Origin: Shimia sagamensis
GTDB lineage: Bacteria > Pseudomonadota > Alphaproteobacteria > Rhodobacterales > Rhodobacteraceae
Direction: 5' to 3'
DNA: 64,000 bases
Assembly: GCF_900182745.1 (NCBI RefSeq)
Contig: NZ_FXTY01000002.1
Location: forward strand, 1 to 64,000
The notes beneath the pieces are model-generated. The model saw nothing but the letters and a program-made list of their open reading frames with translations, was not told where the DNA came from and did no database searches. Both the position numbers and the translations under genes were made by a program. This document shows, piece after piece, positions 1-8,360 of the stretch (positions are counted from its first letter, which is position 1; each line of letters begins with the position of its first letter).

Positions 1-38
1 GCGCATGAATACCGATTGTGCATGAAGGGGCTGACCTG

Positions 39-329
39 ATGCCAAGCGCGCGGTTCCTGCTGGCGGTGGTGGCCCTTGTTCTGATCGCGAGCGGTGGGGC
101 TGGTTGGGTTGGCTACACCAAAGGCATCGCCAAGGCTGAGGCCGCCCACAATCAAGAACTGCTCGACCAGATCGCCAAAGGCCAGGAGGCCGATCAGAAA
201 CGCCGTGCCGCGGAGCAAGAGCGCGCCCGCATGGCCGAAGAGTTGGAGGCTGCTGCCTATGCAGAACCTGTTGTTGTTGAGCGCTGTCTTGGCCCTAACC
301 GCGTGCAGCGGCTCAACGCCCTACGTTAA
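39..329 (+). CDS. Phage inner-membrane spanin (Rz-like)
   Basis: A 96-residue protein with an N-terminal membrane segment (about residues 4-28, rich in Leu, Val and Ala) followed by a charged Glu/Gln/Arg/Ala helix (about 30-75) that looks like a coiled coil. This is the layout of Rz-type i-spanins, which join an outer-membrane partner to disrupt the envelope at the end of phage lysis. I chose ATG 39 because GAAGGGG lies 8 bases upstream; a GTG at 18 in the same frame has no ribosome site. A short frame ending in TGA at 23-25 may be the tail of the preceding phage gene. The partner gene starts inside this one in another frame. Function is inferred from architecture, not sequence identity. Confidence 0.6.
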   Translation: MPSARFLLAVVALVLIASGGAGWVGYTKGIAKAEAAHNQELLDQIAKGQEADQKRRAAEQERARMAEELEAAAYAEPVVVERCLGPNRVQRLNALR

Positions 330-477
330 GAGCGCTGATCCTTGCACTCGTCCGGTGCAAATCCCTTCGGGTTGGATCAGTGACCGGCAGATCGAGGTGC
401 TTTGGTCTCGGGACCGGCGTGAGCTGCTGGATTGTGCTGGCAAAGTTGAGGTGCTGAGCGGGCGTGATGCTGTTTGA
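259..477 (+). CDS. Phage outer-membrane spanin lipoprotein (Rz1-like), embedded in the i-spanin gene
   Basis: A 72-residue small lipoprotein whose first 71 bases overlap the i-spanin gene in a different frame. It has a short hydrophobic signal ending in a lipobox (Leu-Thr-Ala-Cys at residues 13-16), so the mature protein should be lipid-anchored. The embedded start is typical of Rz/Rz1 pairs, in which the o-spanin lies on the outer membrane and binds the i-spanin across the periplasm. Its 3' end is overlapped on the other strand by the tail of the VOC-family frame (377-477), which suggests that the phage element ends here. The nested arrangement plus lipobox makes this more secure than either gene alone. 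Confidence 0.6.
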   Translation: MQNLLLLSAVLALTACSGSTPYVKSADPCTRPVQIPSGWISDRQIEVLWSRDRRELLDCAGKVEVLSGRDAV

Positions 478-1348
478 ACACCAGAAAGGGGTGCGAACAT
501 GAGAAAGGAAAAACAATCGCCTGGCTCTGATGGTCCTGAACTTCAATTCCTGAATTTTTCAGACAGCACACCGTTGCAGCAATATCCGCAACCTCAAAAA
601 CCAGCCCAACGTGCCTGCACACGGTTTCCAATGGAGAGACATGAACGCCAAACCGCTCAACAACAACATGTGGCTGCATTACCGTGTGTCGCGCGTTGCT
701 TAGCAACACTGCAAGTGAACCTGGCAAGCTTCTACCAGCCTGCACCCGATAAACCGTTTCAAGAAAAGAAGTCAGATCGGCCGGGTCAGATGCAACTGTG
801 ACAACTTCAACCAGGTGTAGTGCCCCGTTCGAGTGGTCCAAAATCTCCGAAGCTATTGAGTTGGGGGCTTCTTTGTCTTCGCAAGAAGACCAATAGGCGC
901 CTTTTGAGTTCTTTGGTGTTGCGAACGCAAGTTTTGCCGAAATCTTCTCTGTTCTGTTGTCTGGGTGAGTAAAATCACGACTGAACGCGACAACAGAGCC
1001 ACCTGAAATGCCTGCGTCTAAGAACGCCTGGTGATCAGCTGATGCGTCCGTTGTGTTGACGACAATCTGGGAGATACCTTGTTGCCAGACAAATGCGCGA
1101 AACTCGGCGTCATTTTTCGTAAATGTGTTCTGTTCGTTTGCAGATAGGCGGTAGAGACTTGGGTCATCGACGGCGAGCAACTCAATCATAAGCCCATTCC
1201 TAAAATAGATGTTTGCGTTGTGCGTACCGAAGGGATGCACTCCCCTTGGCGCAACGGAAAACCCAAGCCTTTCGAAAGTGCTATGCGCGGTCTCCAAGTC
1301 GTCTACGGCGAAAACGGCGTGGTCCAATGATCTAGTACCCATGATCAT
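377..1348 (-). CDS. VOC-family (glyoxalase-like) protein with an anomalous C-terminal tail
   Basis: A 323-residue protein of the vicinal oxygen chelate superfamily. The N-terminal third (Leu-Asp-His-Ala-Val at residues 8-12, then a Phe-x-x-Leu-Gly-Phe turn and an Ile-Glu-Leu-Leu strand) is the glyoxalase-like fold, and a second repeat starts near residue 165. Substrate cannot be read from sequence. The last 30 or so codons (377-470) are Pro/Ala/His-rich, have no fold-like pattern, and run antisense into the o-spanin gene. The native gene probably ended near 470-480, with the present stop acquired at the element junction. It is translationally coupled to the regulator upstream (ATGA overlap at 1345-1348), so the two form a regulator/enzyme operon. 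Confidence 0.65.
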   Translation of the reverse strand: MIMGTRSLDHAVFAVDDLETAHSTFERLGFSVAPRGVHPFGTHNANIYFRNGLMIELLAVDDPSLYRLSANEQNTFTKNDAEFRAFVWQQGISQIVVNTTDASADHQAFLDAGISGGSVVAFSRDFTHPDNRTEKISAKLAFATPKNSKGAYWSSCEDKEAPNSIASEILDHSNGALHLVEVVTVASDPADLTSFLETVYRVQAGRSLPGSLAVLLSNARHTVMQPHVVVERFGVHVSPLETVCRHVGLVFEVADIAATVCCLKNSGIEVQDHQSQAIVFPFSCSHPFLVFKQHHARSAPQLCQHNPAAHAGPETKAPRSAGH

Positions 1349-1959
1349 CCAACTTCCTGTTGTGAATTAATCAGCAACTCTCGAATTGAAGCTGCGATTT
1401 CGTTGGTCTGGTGGCAGTTAACTAACGCAGGTTTCGATTGCAGAACTACTTTTCGACCAGATGGTTCCTTATGTCTTTCCAGTATCTCCCGCGAGCACAA
1501 GTCATCGACGCTATCGCCATTGATCCTAACAATGCAATCCAGCTCCCCATTCCAAACGAGCGCTGGATCCGCATCGTGTACCACGTCCCTTACCGCGTGC
1601 CGGAGGCCATTTGTGGACCGGGCCCATCCTTTTGGAAGCAGATCATACAACTCAGAGCACAGACCAACGCTAAATTTACGCCCGTTGTGATCAGGGGCAA
1701 CTTCATCTGTCGCATCTGTGAGGAGTTCGAAGATTCCGGCAATGCGATGGAAATACTTTTCGCCGTCTGGTGTCAAAATTAGGCCATTAGTAAACCTCGT
1801 GAACAACTCGATAGAGAGAGCCAGCTCCAACTTCTTCACGAGTTGACTGACGGCACCAGAGGTAACCCCAAGTTCACTCGCAGCAGCCTTGAAACTTCTG
1901 TTGCGAGCGGCGGCTTCGAAGGCCTTAAGGCTATTTAGTGGTGGTAGGCGATATGTCAT
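1345..1959 (-). CDS. Short LysR-type transcriptional regulator
   Basis: A 204-residue LysR-family protein. Residues 1-65 hold the complete winged helix-turn-helix of the GcvA/AmpR kind (Leu-Lys-Ala-Phe-Glu-Ala-Ala-Ala, then the recognition helix Ser-Gly-Ala-Val-Ser-Gln). The effector domain is only about 115 residues, against about 200 in normal family members, so one lobe of the periplasmic-binding-like fold seems to be missing. It overlaps the VOC gene by four bases and probably controls it. Either it is a degraded regulator that still binds DNA, or a compact variant. Confidence is high for the family and low for effector sensing. Confidence 0.75.
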   Translation of the reverse strand: MTYRLPPLNSLKAFEAAARNRSFKAAASELGVTSGAVSQLVKKLELALSIELFTRFTNGLILTPDGEKYFHRIAGIFELLTDATDEVAPDHNGRKFSVGLCSELYDLLPKGWARSTNGLRHAVRDVVHDADPALVWNGELDCIVRINGDSVDDLCSREILERHKEPSGRKVVLQSKPALVNCHQTNEIAASIRELLINSQQEVG

Positions 1960-2612
1960 GCAAACTTCCTTTTGGGTACTGATCGCACAGGATGCCTCGT
2001 GGGCTGAGATAGATTTTCTCAGTCGCCTCGATGGGGGGACTTCGTTACCTATTACTATTAGTTTGCATGGTGCTAGAGGCGTAGCGTGAGAGGCTGAATG
2101 TAACCAGTAACAACACTGAACGTACTAGAAGGATCATCCGGTTTTCGAAGCACAAACACTCGTAAATTCGCCAATGAAGAACGCTAAGCCTAGGCCAAGC
2201 CAATCCAAATTAGTGAAGCAAGGGACGTTGTTCATCACCATAGAAACCTATCTTAGCCGCGTGTCCTGGAATCCACTGGAGCCTGGCGGTGCATACGGAG
2301 GTCGGCTCTCAGCCCGAAGCGGCCAACTAGAATTGACTTGGAGCGAGCATGCTGCAACTGCAATCTATGAATCTCACGTTCCTTAAAACAGACGTTCCAG
2401 AGGCCTACAGCCGATTTTTGCGATCAATGACCGGATTGAGCCCAAACTGACTGATGCTGCTCCTGGCTCGAACGGCAGCAATACGCAGGTACTGGACTTT
2501 GCAAAGTTTCGTGAACGGCCCACAGCGGACATTCAAGCCCTTCAAGTGAACGGCAGCTTTAAGCATTGATTGGGGTCAGTCTTCGGAACTTAGAATCATC
2601 CGCCAAGCCAGC
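1960..2612 (+). other. Gene-poor intergenic region
   Basis: About 650 bases between the short lysR and the porin gene. The left part must hold the lysR promoter. A 70-codon frame at 2174-2386 has no ribosome site or recognisable sequence and I do not call it. From about 2400 to 2570 the sequence carries degenerate elements that recur elsewhere in the first 10 kb (see the repeats at 2431 and 6674), including GCGGACATT at 2534 that recurs near 10053. Confidence 0.5.
2431..2460 (+). repeat. Dispersed degenerate repeat A, copy 1
   Basis: CCGGATTGAG followed by CCCAAA and, after six variable bases, GATGCTGC. It matches the copy at 6674-6703 at 24 of 30 positions without gaps. Both copies are in gene-poor gaps. 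Confidence 0.5.
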
Positions 2613-3794
2613 TCAAAACACGATGCGAGTTCGCAGCCCGATCAAGAAGATATCGTCTTGCCCCACCGTGAGCAGAGGATTGGAAATATATTGGATCGAA
2701 GGGGTGATATGCAGGCCGGGCGAAATAGAAAACCTGTAGAACGCTTCTGCGGTGAATTGTGTGGCGTCATTGCCATTGGCCTGCGCCCAGTTCAATCCAA
2801 GACCGGCGGCGTCAGTGTTGCGCCCGTAGTAGGCAATCCCGGCAGAGAGCGATTTGTCATAGAGGGCGGCGGTGCCTTCACTCACGCCAGCGCGGACAAA
2901 TGGAATCCATTTATTGTCCACAAACCAGGCCGCTGAGAACGATGCACCATAATCCTCCGCGCGGCTGCCGTCATTTGCGGCGTCTGCATGCCAGAGGGTC
3001 AGGTGTATGTTGTCAAAATAGATACGGTCCAAACCGCTGGTGTAACCAAGTTCCAAACTTTTGAAGAGATTACCGTCGGAAAAAACGTTCAAGTCAGGTG
3101 ACGTTGGATCGGCATTGGCATCAGCAATGCTGCCAATCGCATAGAAGTTTTCACCCAGCTTCACACCACCTGCAAGTCCCAACCCCGGATTTGGGGTGTT
3201 GATTGTTGGGTTGGTGTTAAATGCCAGATTCTGAAACGCCGAATACGGGCTGACCGCGCCGTAGATATCGAGAAAATCTGTGACGTCGATCTGCCCGAAT
3301 TGCAACGTCCATGAAGCATCCGGCGCCCGCTGGCTCCAGAACAGGTTCGTAAGCATCGCGCCATTGTCGTTAAAGGCTGTGCCAGTGATCGCCAAAGCGC
3401 CACCGTCGAGCCCCAGAAACTGGGGCGCAACGGCCGTATAAGCATGGCGGTGTTCCAGCTTGAAGGTCAGTGAACCATGTTCGGTTGGCTGCCAGTTGCC
3501 ATAGACCCGGAAAATACCACTGGCTGCGTTGCCTTCGCCAAGATTTGCATTGGAGGATTGTCCAAGCGTCAGATAGTCCAGATTGAACCGAAAGCCCTTC
3601 TCGGCAAGTCCATCTTTCCATGAAAACCAACCCGGAGCGATGTTGCGCGGGAAGTCCGAGCGTAGTTGAGGGTCTGTTAACCCATCTCCGGGTGACAGAT
3701 CACCTTCCACCGACGACGGGCCAGACAGTCCCTGTGCGGCTGCGTTGCCGACAAGACCAATTGCCAACACGCAACTCAAAATCAAAGGCTTCAT
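2613..3794 (-). CDS. OprB-type carbohydrate-selective porin
   Basis: A 393-residue outer-membrane protein. Residues 1-20 from Met at 3794 form a signal peptide (Met-Lys-Pro, hydrophobic core, Ala-Ala-Ala-Gln cleavage region). The rest alternates aromatic and polar residues as in a beta barrel and ends in Arg-Ile-Val-Phe, the C-terminal aromatic that BAM recognises. Motifs such as Gly-Asn-Trp, a Leu-Glu-His-Arg strand and Phe-Gly-Gln-Ile-Asp match OprB-family porins, which pass sugars or other small solutes. A longer frame starts at 3815, but Met-Lys at 3794 gives the better signal peptide. It lies 92 bases after the M19 gene on the same strand and may be transcribed with it, which suggests uptake of a peptide or sugar conjugate. 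The substrate is unknown. Confidence 0.75.
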   Translation of the reverse strand: MKPLILSCVLAIGLVGNAAAQGLSGPSSVEGDLSPGDGLTDPQLRSDFPRNIAPGWFSWKDGLAEKGFRFNLDYLTLGQSSNANLGEGNAASGIFRVYGNWQPTEHGSLTFKLEHRHAYTAVAPQFLGLDGGALAITGTAFNDNGAMLTNLFWSQRAPDASWTLQFGQIDVTDFLDIYGAVSPYSAFQNLAFNTNPTINTPNPGLGLAGGVKLGENFYAIGSIADANADPTSPDLNVFSDGNLFKSLELGYTSGLDRIYFDNIHLTLWHADAANDGSRAEDYGASFSAAWFVDNKWIPFVRAGVSEGTAALYDKSLSAGIAYYGRNTDAAGLGLNWAQANGNDATQFTAEAFYRFSISPGLHITPSIQYISNPLLTVGQDDIFLIGLRTRIVF

Positions 3795-3886
3795 GCCAAT
3801 TTCCATGACGTACACTCAACTACTGGAATGCATTGCTGCCCGTCTGAATGTTCGTGCGGGCAGCACAGAGGCTTAAGACGGGTCAC

Positions 3887-5128
3887 TTACCGAGAATAGA
3901 AATACTCTCGCAGCTCCTTGCGCATAGCTTTTCGCTTAGGCAAGTCTTCGGCAAACTGTTCAGACGAAACCCCTTCCCAAAGTTGCGACCATACCCGCAT
4001 TTTGTTGCCACCATAAACCTTGGCCAAATCTTCATTGGTGTAGCCGCGAGCCCAAAGATCATCGGTGATTGCGGCCAGGATCTTGGAGAGCTCACCTGCG
4101 CCAGTTGCACCTTTGTCGAAAGCATTCGTCATGTAGCCGTCATCGGCATAAACATCTGCATTGGCAGTTGCAAAAGCGACGATCAATTCCTCGCTGAACA
4201 TATCGTCGGTGGCGATAGCGACATGATCAACGCCTACCAGTTTGACATAGTAGTCGATCATATCGGCGGCCTGTTTGGGGCTAATATCATCGGGCCAAAT
4301 GCCATCCATCATCCATTCAGTGAACGTCGGCGACACATACCCGCCTGACTGGGCGGCACGGATTGCCTCTTCATCGGTGATGTTGCGATAACAGCCTTTT
4401 GGCGTCGCGTTCGGCTCGTCTTTATAGAGACCGGCCGGAATCGAATGGGTATAACCGAACGGAACGCCCGGATAATTCCCTTCCATGTAGTCCATTGCGT
4501 CTGAGGCTGTTTGGTATCCGGTGTGACTGAGATCAAGCATGATGCCATAGCGCACCATTTCATCAATTACATCCTCACCCCAAGGCGTCAGGCCAAGCAC
4601 CGTTCCATTAAACTCGGCCAATCCCCCAGACCCGGTCCGAAACACATCGTTGTAGGCAAGGATCATGCTCTTGATGCCCATGTCGGCGATAATTGCCATC
4701 TTGCGCAGATCACCATCCAAAATCGTTGCAGTCTGGCTATTCCAGATCACCGCTGTCTTGCCGTGCAAATGCGCAGACTCGATGTCGCTGATGCTGTTGA
4801 CGAACTGATAGTTCTCCGGCTGTTCGGCCATTGCAGATCTGTAGTGGTAGTGCTGAGTGATCAAGTCGTTGAAGGTCATGCTGGCCGCAGTTAACGTCAT
4901 CTCGTGGCCGGTGATACCGTTCTCACGGGCAAGGGCAAAATAATCCAGAAGCTGTTCGTTTTCCGTCCAGCCTGTGCCGTAGGGGCTCGCCAGCATTCCA
5001 ATGACGATTGTGTCTTTCACAAACTGCTTGGCCTCATCTGAGGCGGGCCAAGTTTTTGAGTTGTCGCTGCTGTAGGCGGACCCTGCAAAACCCGCAGACA
5101 AGGCCAGTGCCAATAATGTTTTCTTCAT
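3887..5128 (-). CDS. Secreted peptidase M19 (membrane dipeptidase-like) protein, metal site incomplete
   Basis: A 413-residue protein with an N-terminal signal peptide (Met-Lys-Lys-Thr start, Ala-Tyr-Ser cleavage region). Family M19 features are clear in the second half: Asp-Leu-Ser-His-Thr, Tyr-Thr-His-Ser and Asp-His-Val-Ala-Ile-Ala-Thr-Asp-Asp correspond to the His, His and Asp ligands of renal dipeptidase. The N-terminal His-x-Asp ligand pair expected after the first strand reads Ile-Gly-Met-Leu-Ala-Ser-Pro, and the bridging Glu position reads Trp-Asn-Ser. It may therefore be inactive as a classical dipeptidase, or use a different site. Start at 5128 was chosen for the signal peptide. It is upstream of the porin on the same strand and divergent from the AraC regulator. 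Confidence 0.7.
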   Translation of the reverse strand: MKKTLLALALSAGFAGSAYSSDNSKTWPASDEAKQFVKDTIVIGMLASPYGTGWTENEQLLDYFALARENGITGHEMTLTAASMTFNDLITQHYHYRSAMAEQPENYQFVNSISDIESAHLHGKTAVIWNSQTATILDGDLRKMAIIADMGIKSMILAYNDVFRTGSGGLAEFNGTVLGLTPWGEDVIDEMVRYGIMLDLSHTGYQTASDAMDYMEGNYPGVPFGYTHSIPAGLYKDEPNATPKGCYRNITDEEAIRAAQSGGYVSPTFTEWMMDGIWPDDISPKQAADMIDYYVKLVGVDHVAIATDDMFSEELIVAFATANADVYADDGYMTNAFDKGATGAGELSKILAAITDDLWARGYTNEDLAKVYGGNKMRVWSQLWEGVSSEQFAEDLPKRKAMRKELREYFYSR

Positions 5129-5368
5129 CACAAACTCCAATACGTGCTTTCACCGCATAGCGGTCCCACCGGACAAATTCGAGCAGTGCTCCAAGCAGAT
5201 AACCTGACAACCCAAATGAGGTTTCTAAGAGCCACTCCGCGCCCTGTGGATCACGTTAAGGGAGATCGCACCTCGAAATTCTGAATTTTCCATTCATTTG
5301 GATAGTTGAATCACGATTGTTCTTCTATAATGACAGAAATTGATGTTTTCTGTCCTTGGTGGTGTCCA

Positions 5369-6361
5369 ATGAAAAATCCTTTGGTTCCAGCGATGAGTGT
5401 CGCGTTTCTCCAGCCGTTCTTTGAAGAACTGCTCAGGCGCGGCGTCAGCAAAACCAAGTTGGCTGCGCGCGTCAATTTGAAAGAAGAGGCATTGTTTGAC
5501 CCGGCGATTTCCTTGCCTGCGAATACTGTCTACGCGTTATTGGCATGGGTCGCACGCAGCACCAATGATCCGCTGATCTGCGCCTGCATCGGTCAACGCA
5601 TGGCGAGCGGTGCGTGGGCGCCTTTGCTGCCACTCATGGTCTCGGCAACATCTGTCGGCGATTTCTTCTTCAAGTTTAGCATGATGTCCTCGGAAACAAG
5701 CCGCGCTGCTACCTACAAGCTGGAAACCGAAGGCCAGGTAAGTTTGTGGCGCCTGCAACGCGCGGATGGAGCGAGCAATGACGCCTGTTATGCTGATGCA
5801 GTTGCGGTTGGGTTCTTTGTCGGAATTCTGAAGTCTGCGGCGGGAACGGACTGGGAGCCGTCAAAAGTCATCGCTGCCCTACCCGATACCTCGATAGTTC
5901 CACAGGGCATGCTGCCATCCTCTTCCGTCCTATCCGGTCAGGACGGTCTGATCCTCAGATTCCCCACTGCTTATCTTACATTGAATATGCCGAGCATGTC
6001 GCCACCCCCTGATCTGCTGAAGCTAAAAGTGCCGAACGAACTGGATACACCGCTTTCTGAGATAGTCCGCCGACTGATTGAACACCGGATCGCGGAACCC
6101 GGTCTTTGCGTTGACGACATTGCGCGTGATTTGACTATGTCCCGTTGGAAACTGCAGTCTTTGCTCAAGGAGGAAGGATGGACCTTTTCGGACATCAAAG
6201 AAGAGGTACGTCAAAGGTTGGCATTGGAGGAAGTTGGACGCACTAAGGCCTCCGTCGCCTCAATCGCTTCAAGTTTAGGATACACTAACAGTTCAAATTT
6301 TACGCGGGCGTTTCGAGGATGGACTGGAAAAGCACCAAGGGATTACCGGAAAACTTGCTAA
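5369..6361 (+). CDS. AraC-family transcriptional regulator
   Basis: A 330-residue regulator. The N-terminal part (about residues 15-200) resembles the arabinose-binding-like domain of OruR/ArgR-type AraC proteins, and the last 90 or so residues hold two helix-turn-helix units, including Ser-Val-Ala-Ser-Ile-Ala-Ser-Ser-Leu-Gly-Tyr and Ser-Asn-Phe-Thr-Arg-Ala-Phe, the family signature. ATG 5369 follows GGTGGTGTCC; an in-frame start at 5306 would add a Cys/Trp-rich leader unlike the family. It is divergent from the M19/porin genes across about 240 bases and probably regulates them in response to a ligand I cannot name. Confidence 0.8.
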   Translation: MKNPLVPAMSVAFLQPFFEELLRRGVSKTKLAARVNLKEEALFDPAISLPANTVYALLAWVARSTNDPLICACIGQRMASGAWAPLLPLMVSATSVGDFFFKFSMMSSETSRAATYKLETEGQVSLWRLQRADGASNDACYADAVAVGFFVGILKSAAGTDWEPSKVIAALPDTSIVPQGMLPSSSVLSGQDGLILRFPTAYLTLNMPSMSPPPDLLKLKVPNELDTPLSEIVRRLIEHRIAEPGLCVDDIARDLTMSRWKLQSLLKEEGWTFSDIKEEVRQRLALEEVGRTKASVASIASSLGYTNSSNFTRAFRGWTGKAPRDYRKTC

Positions 6362-6553
6362 AAGGCCGCGGTGCATTTTCTCACCTATCGAACGTAATCT
6401 GACCGATCAAAACAGATGCCATTTTCCTGTCGGTCTGGAGTGGCTTTTATCAATCACAATTTAAGATCGGCAAAGGCCGCCGCAAGCGCAATACTGCCTT
6501 TGGTAGGGACTGTGCAGCGAAAGACCGTTTCCTGCCCTCACTGTAGAAAGGTC

Positions 6554-6580
6554 ATGTCGGCTTTGGGCTGGATAGCCGCC
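6554..6580 (+). repeat. Dispersed degenerate repeat B, copy 1
   Basis: ATGTCGGCTTTGGGCTG, then GATAGCCGCC. The core TGTCnGCTTTGGGCTG recurs at 7532 with one mismatch. It lies about 100 bases from a copy of repeat A. Confidence 0.45.
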
Positions 6581-6673
6581 GTTAGCCGCTGAACGACTTA
6601 CGGCAGCTTCGTCCGCTCAGCCGTCCTTGGGACCTGACAGCAGCGAGTTTGGCGGTCAGGGATTGCCTGATGT

Positions 6674-6703
6674 CCGGATTGAGTCCAAAACAATGGATGC
6701 TGC
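6674..6703 (+). repeat. Dispersed degenerate repeat A, copy 2
   Basis: CCGGATTGAGTCCAAA, six variable bases, then GATGCTGC; it pairs with the copy at 2431-2460. Confidence 0.5.
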
Positions 6704-6803
6704 GCTACGAATGAAGGTCTCCAACAAGTTTTAATGTCTGCTTTAGTGAACAGCGATGGGTGGCGCGTACATTGGCGCCAGCCAAATGGATCTAGAAAAA
6801 GTT

Positions 6804-7226
6804 ATGCCTGTAGAATTTAAAATCTTCCCAAAACGCGGCCTTGTTGTAGTTCGATACTCTGGCTACGCCACTGTCAACGAAACGTTAAATGCAACAGAAG
6901 CCTATGTTTCGCATCCAGACTATGTTGCGGGCCAAAAACAACTGGTCAATATGACCGAGGTCACTGGTTTCGAAAAAGACTATGTTCAGTTTATGGGTAT
7001 GCAGGCCCGATTAACAGAACGGCTTGTTCGATCTGATTTGCAATCGCTTGTCGTATACATCGCACCTACGAACATAAGTCGAGACTTGAGTGCTATGTTC
7101 GTACGGTCCTGGATTGACATAGGTTCTGTTGTACCGCTGGTCCAAGATTCTGAATCCGAGGGGCTCGCGCTTTTGGGGCAGCCAGAAGAAACACTTGATG
7201 TTCTGCTGGCAACATTGGCGAATTGA
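6804..7226 (+). CDS. Hypothetical protein with STAS/SpoIIAA-like pattern
   Basis: A 140-residue cytoplasmic protein with no signal peptide or membrane segment. It opens with a beta pattern around Gly-Leu-Val-Val-Val-Arg-Tyr, then a helix (Thr-Val-Asn-Glu-Thr-Leu), then a Gln-Leu-Val-Asn-Met-Thr strand, an order seen in small STAS/SpoIIAA-like proteins. That fold assignment is inference. Three in-frame ATGs exist (6756, 6786, 6804). I chose 6804 because the conserved-looking fold starts there; none has a strong ribosome site. It is flanked by gene-poor gaps and is probably monocistronic. Confidence 0.5.
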   Translation: MPVEFKIFPKRGLVVVRYSGYATVNETLNATEAYVSHPDYVAGQKQLVNMTEVTGFEKDYVQFMGMQARLTERLVRSDLQSLVVYIAPTNISRDLSAMFVRSWIDIGSVVPLVQDSESEGLALLGQPEETLDVLLATLAN

Positions 7227-7724
7227 TCCAAATTTGACAGAAGTTCAATTCACGGCGTTTTGACCACGCGCTGATGAATGGCGCGGTCGTCCCGGAAGCA
7301 GACCTTCAATGCGACGCTTTAAAAGGCGAGTTTGTCCAGCACAGCTGCACTCAACCCCCGAATTTCGCTGCAACTCTCATCAATGACCGCTTTTCATGCG
7401 GCAACGCAGCTATCGAGAGCTATGTTCCCTGGCCGAAGGGCGGACTTTGCAAAGGTCGCAATCTGCGCATCGCTGCCATTGGTTCATACCGCGGCGAATG
7501 ACCGTTGTCCGCCCGAAGTGCTAGAACGTCTTGTCCGCTTTGGGCTGACTGCCGCCGCCGGCAACCGCGTCGATCGCCAGCCAGATGTAGGACAGTGACG
7601 TTGCAACGCCGCATGGAAAACGCCACATGCTGCACCACGCACGAATGACGGCGAAGCGCGAACAAAAGCCGACATCTGACCTGTGTCTGCACAGCTGTTT
7701 AGGTTTTTCAGGCGGTTACAAGGG
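7227..7724 (+). other. Gene-poor intergenic region with degenerate repeat
   Basis: About 500 bases. Short overlapping open frames in several phases lack ribosome sites and family-like sequence. A copy of repeat B lies at 7531-7556. The catB-like gene ends at 7725 from the right. Nothing else is supportable. Confidence 0.45.
7531..7556 (+). repeat. Dispersed degenerate repeat B, copy 2
   Basis: TTGTCCGCTTTGGGCTGACT then GCCGCC; partner of 6554-6580. Confidence 0.45.
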
Positions 7725-8360
7725 TCATTTCGGTCTGACGTGATCGTTCCAGTAATGATAGAGCCCTTGCACGTCCCCACTTGTCAGAACGTGAATGGCT
7801 GCCGGAAATTGCGTGTCCGCCCAATCCCACCAGGAAATCTCGAGAAGCAATGAGATTTCCTTGTCTGAGAACCTGCTGCGAATGGTACGCGCTGGGTTTC
7901 CACCAACGATGGTATAGGGGTCCACGTCTTTCGTCACGACCGAACGCGCCGCGATCACGGCACCATGTCCGACGGAAACACCGGCCATGATCATCGCTTC
8001 TGACCCGATCCACACGTCGCTTCCAATGACGGTATCACCCGCTGGATGAAACGCGTCGGGAGCATCGGCAAAGCCTGGCCCATCCGGCCAGTAGTGAAAC
8101 GGAAATGTACTGATCCAATCGGTACGATGTCCTTGGTTTCCCGCCATAATGAAGGCTGCCCCAGTCCCAATGGAACAAAAGCTGCCGATAATCAGCCTGT
8201 CGGCTCCGGCATCGGAACTGAGAAACCGCGCACATTCATCGAACTTATGACGATGATAAAAGCCAGAATAGTAGCTGTAACGTCCAACGATGATGTTGGG
8301 GTTGGTGACTTGCTGGTCCAGCGGAATACCCCGAAATGGGCTTTCAAAGTAGTTATCCAT
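7725..8360 (-). CDS. catB: CatB/Vat-type xenobiotic acetyltransferase
   Basis: A 211-residue left-handed beta-helix acetyltransferase of the type B chloramphenicol/virginiamycin family. The start (Met-Asp-Asn-Tyr-Phe-Glu-Ser-Pro-Phe), the Gly-Arg-Tyr-Ser-Tyr-Tyr-Ser-Gly strand, the His-Arg-Thr-Asp-Trp motif, the hexapeptide coils (Val-Ile-Gly-Ser-Asp-Val-Trp-Ile-Gly) and the Gly-Gly-Asn-Pro-Ala turn are all present, and the length matches the usual 210 or so residues. Such enzymes move acetyl from acetyl-CoA to a hydroxyl of chloramphenicol or streptogramins. Many chromosomal members have unknown natural substrates, so resistance should not be assumed. It is a single gene flanked by gene-poor DNA. 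Confidence 0.85.
   Translation of the reverse strand: MDNYFESPFRGIPLDQQVTNPNIIVGRYSYYSGFYHRHKFDECARFLSSDAGADRLIIGSFCSIGTGAAFIMAGNQGHRTDWISTFPFHYWPDGPGFADAPDAFHPAGDTVIGSDVWIGSEAMIMAGVSVGHGAVIAARSVVTKDVDPYTIVGGNPARTIRSRFSDKEISLLLEISWWDWADTQFPAAIHVLTSGDVQGLYHYWNDHVRPK

Larger units (their letters stand above)
6362..6803 (+). other. Gene-poor intergenic region with degenerate repeats
   Basis: About 440 bases with no supportable gene. It holds one copy each of repeat A (6674-6703) and repeat B (6554-6580), and looks like decayed mobile or intergenic repeat sequence. The promoter of the following gene must lie near 6700-6790, but no clear -35/-10 pair was identified. Confidence 0.5.

Noticed and set aside
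499-801. 100-codon frame with a good ribosome site (GAAAGGGG) antisense to the VOC gene
   Set aside because: The translation is Gln/Pro-rich without a fold-like pattern; at most the truncated start of a lost phage gene.
2174-2386. 70-codon frame in the 1960-2612 gap
   Set aside because: No ribosome site, no recognised family, and it lies among degenerate repeats.
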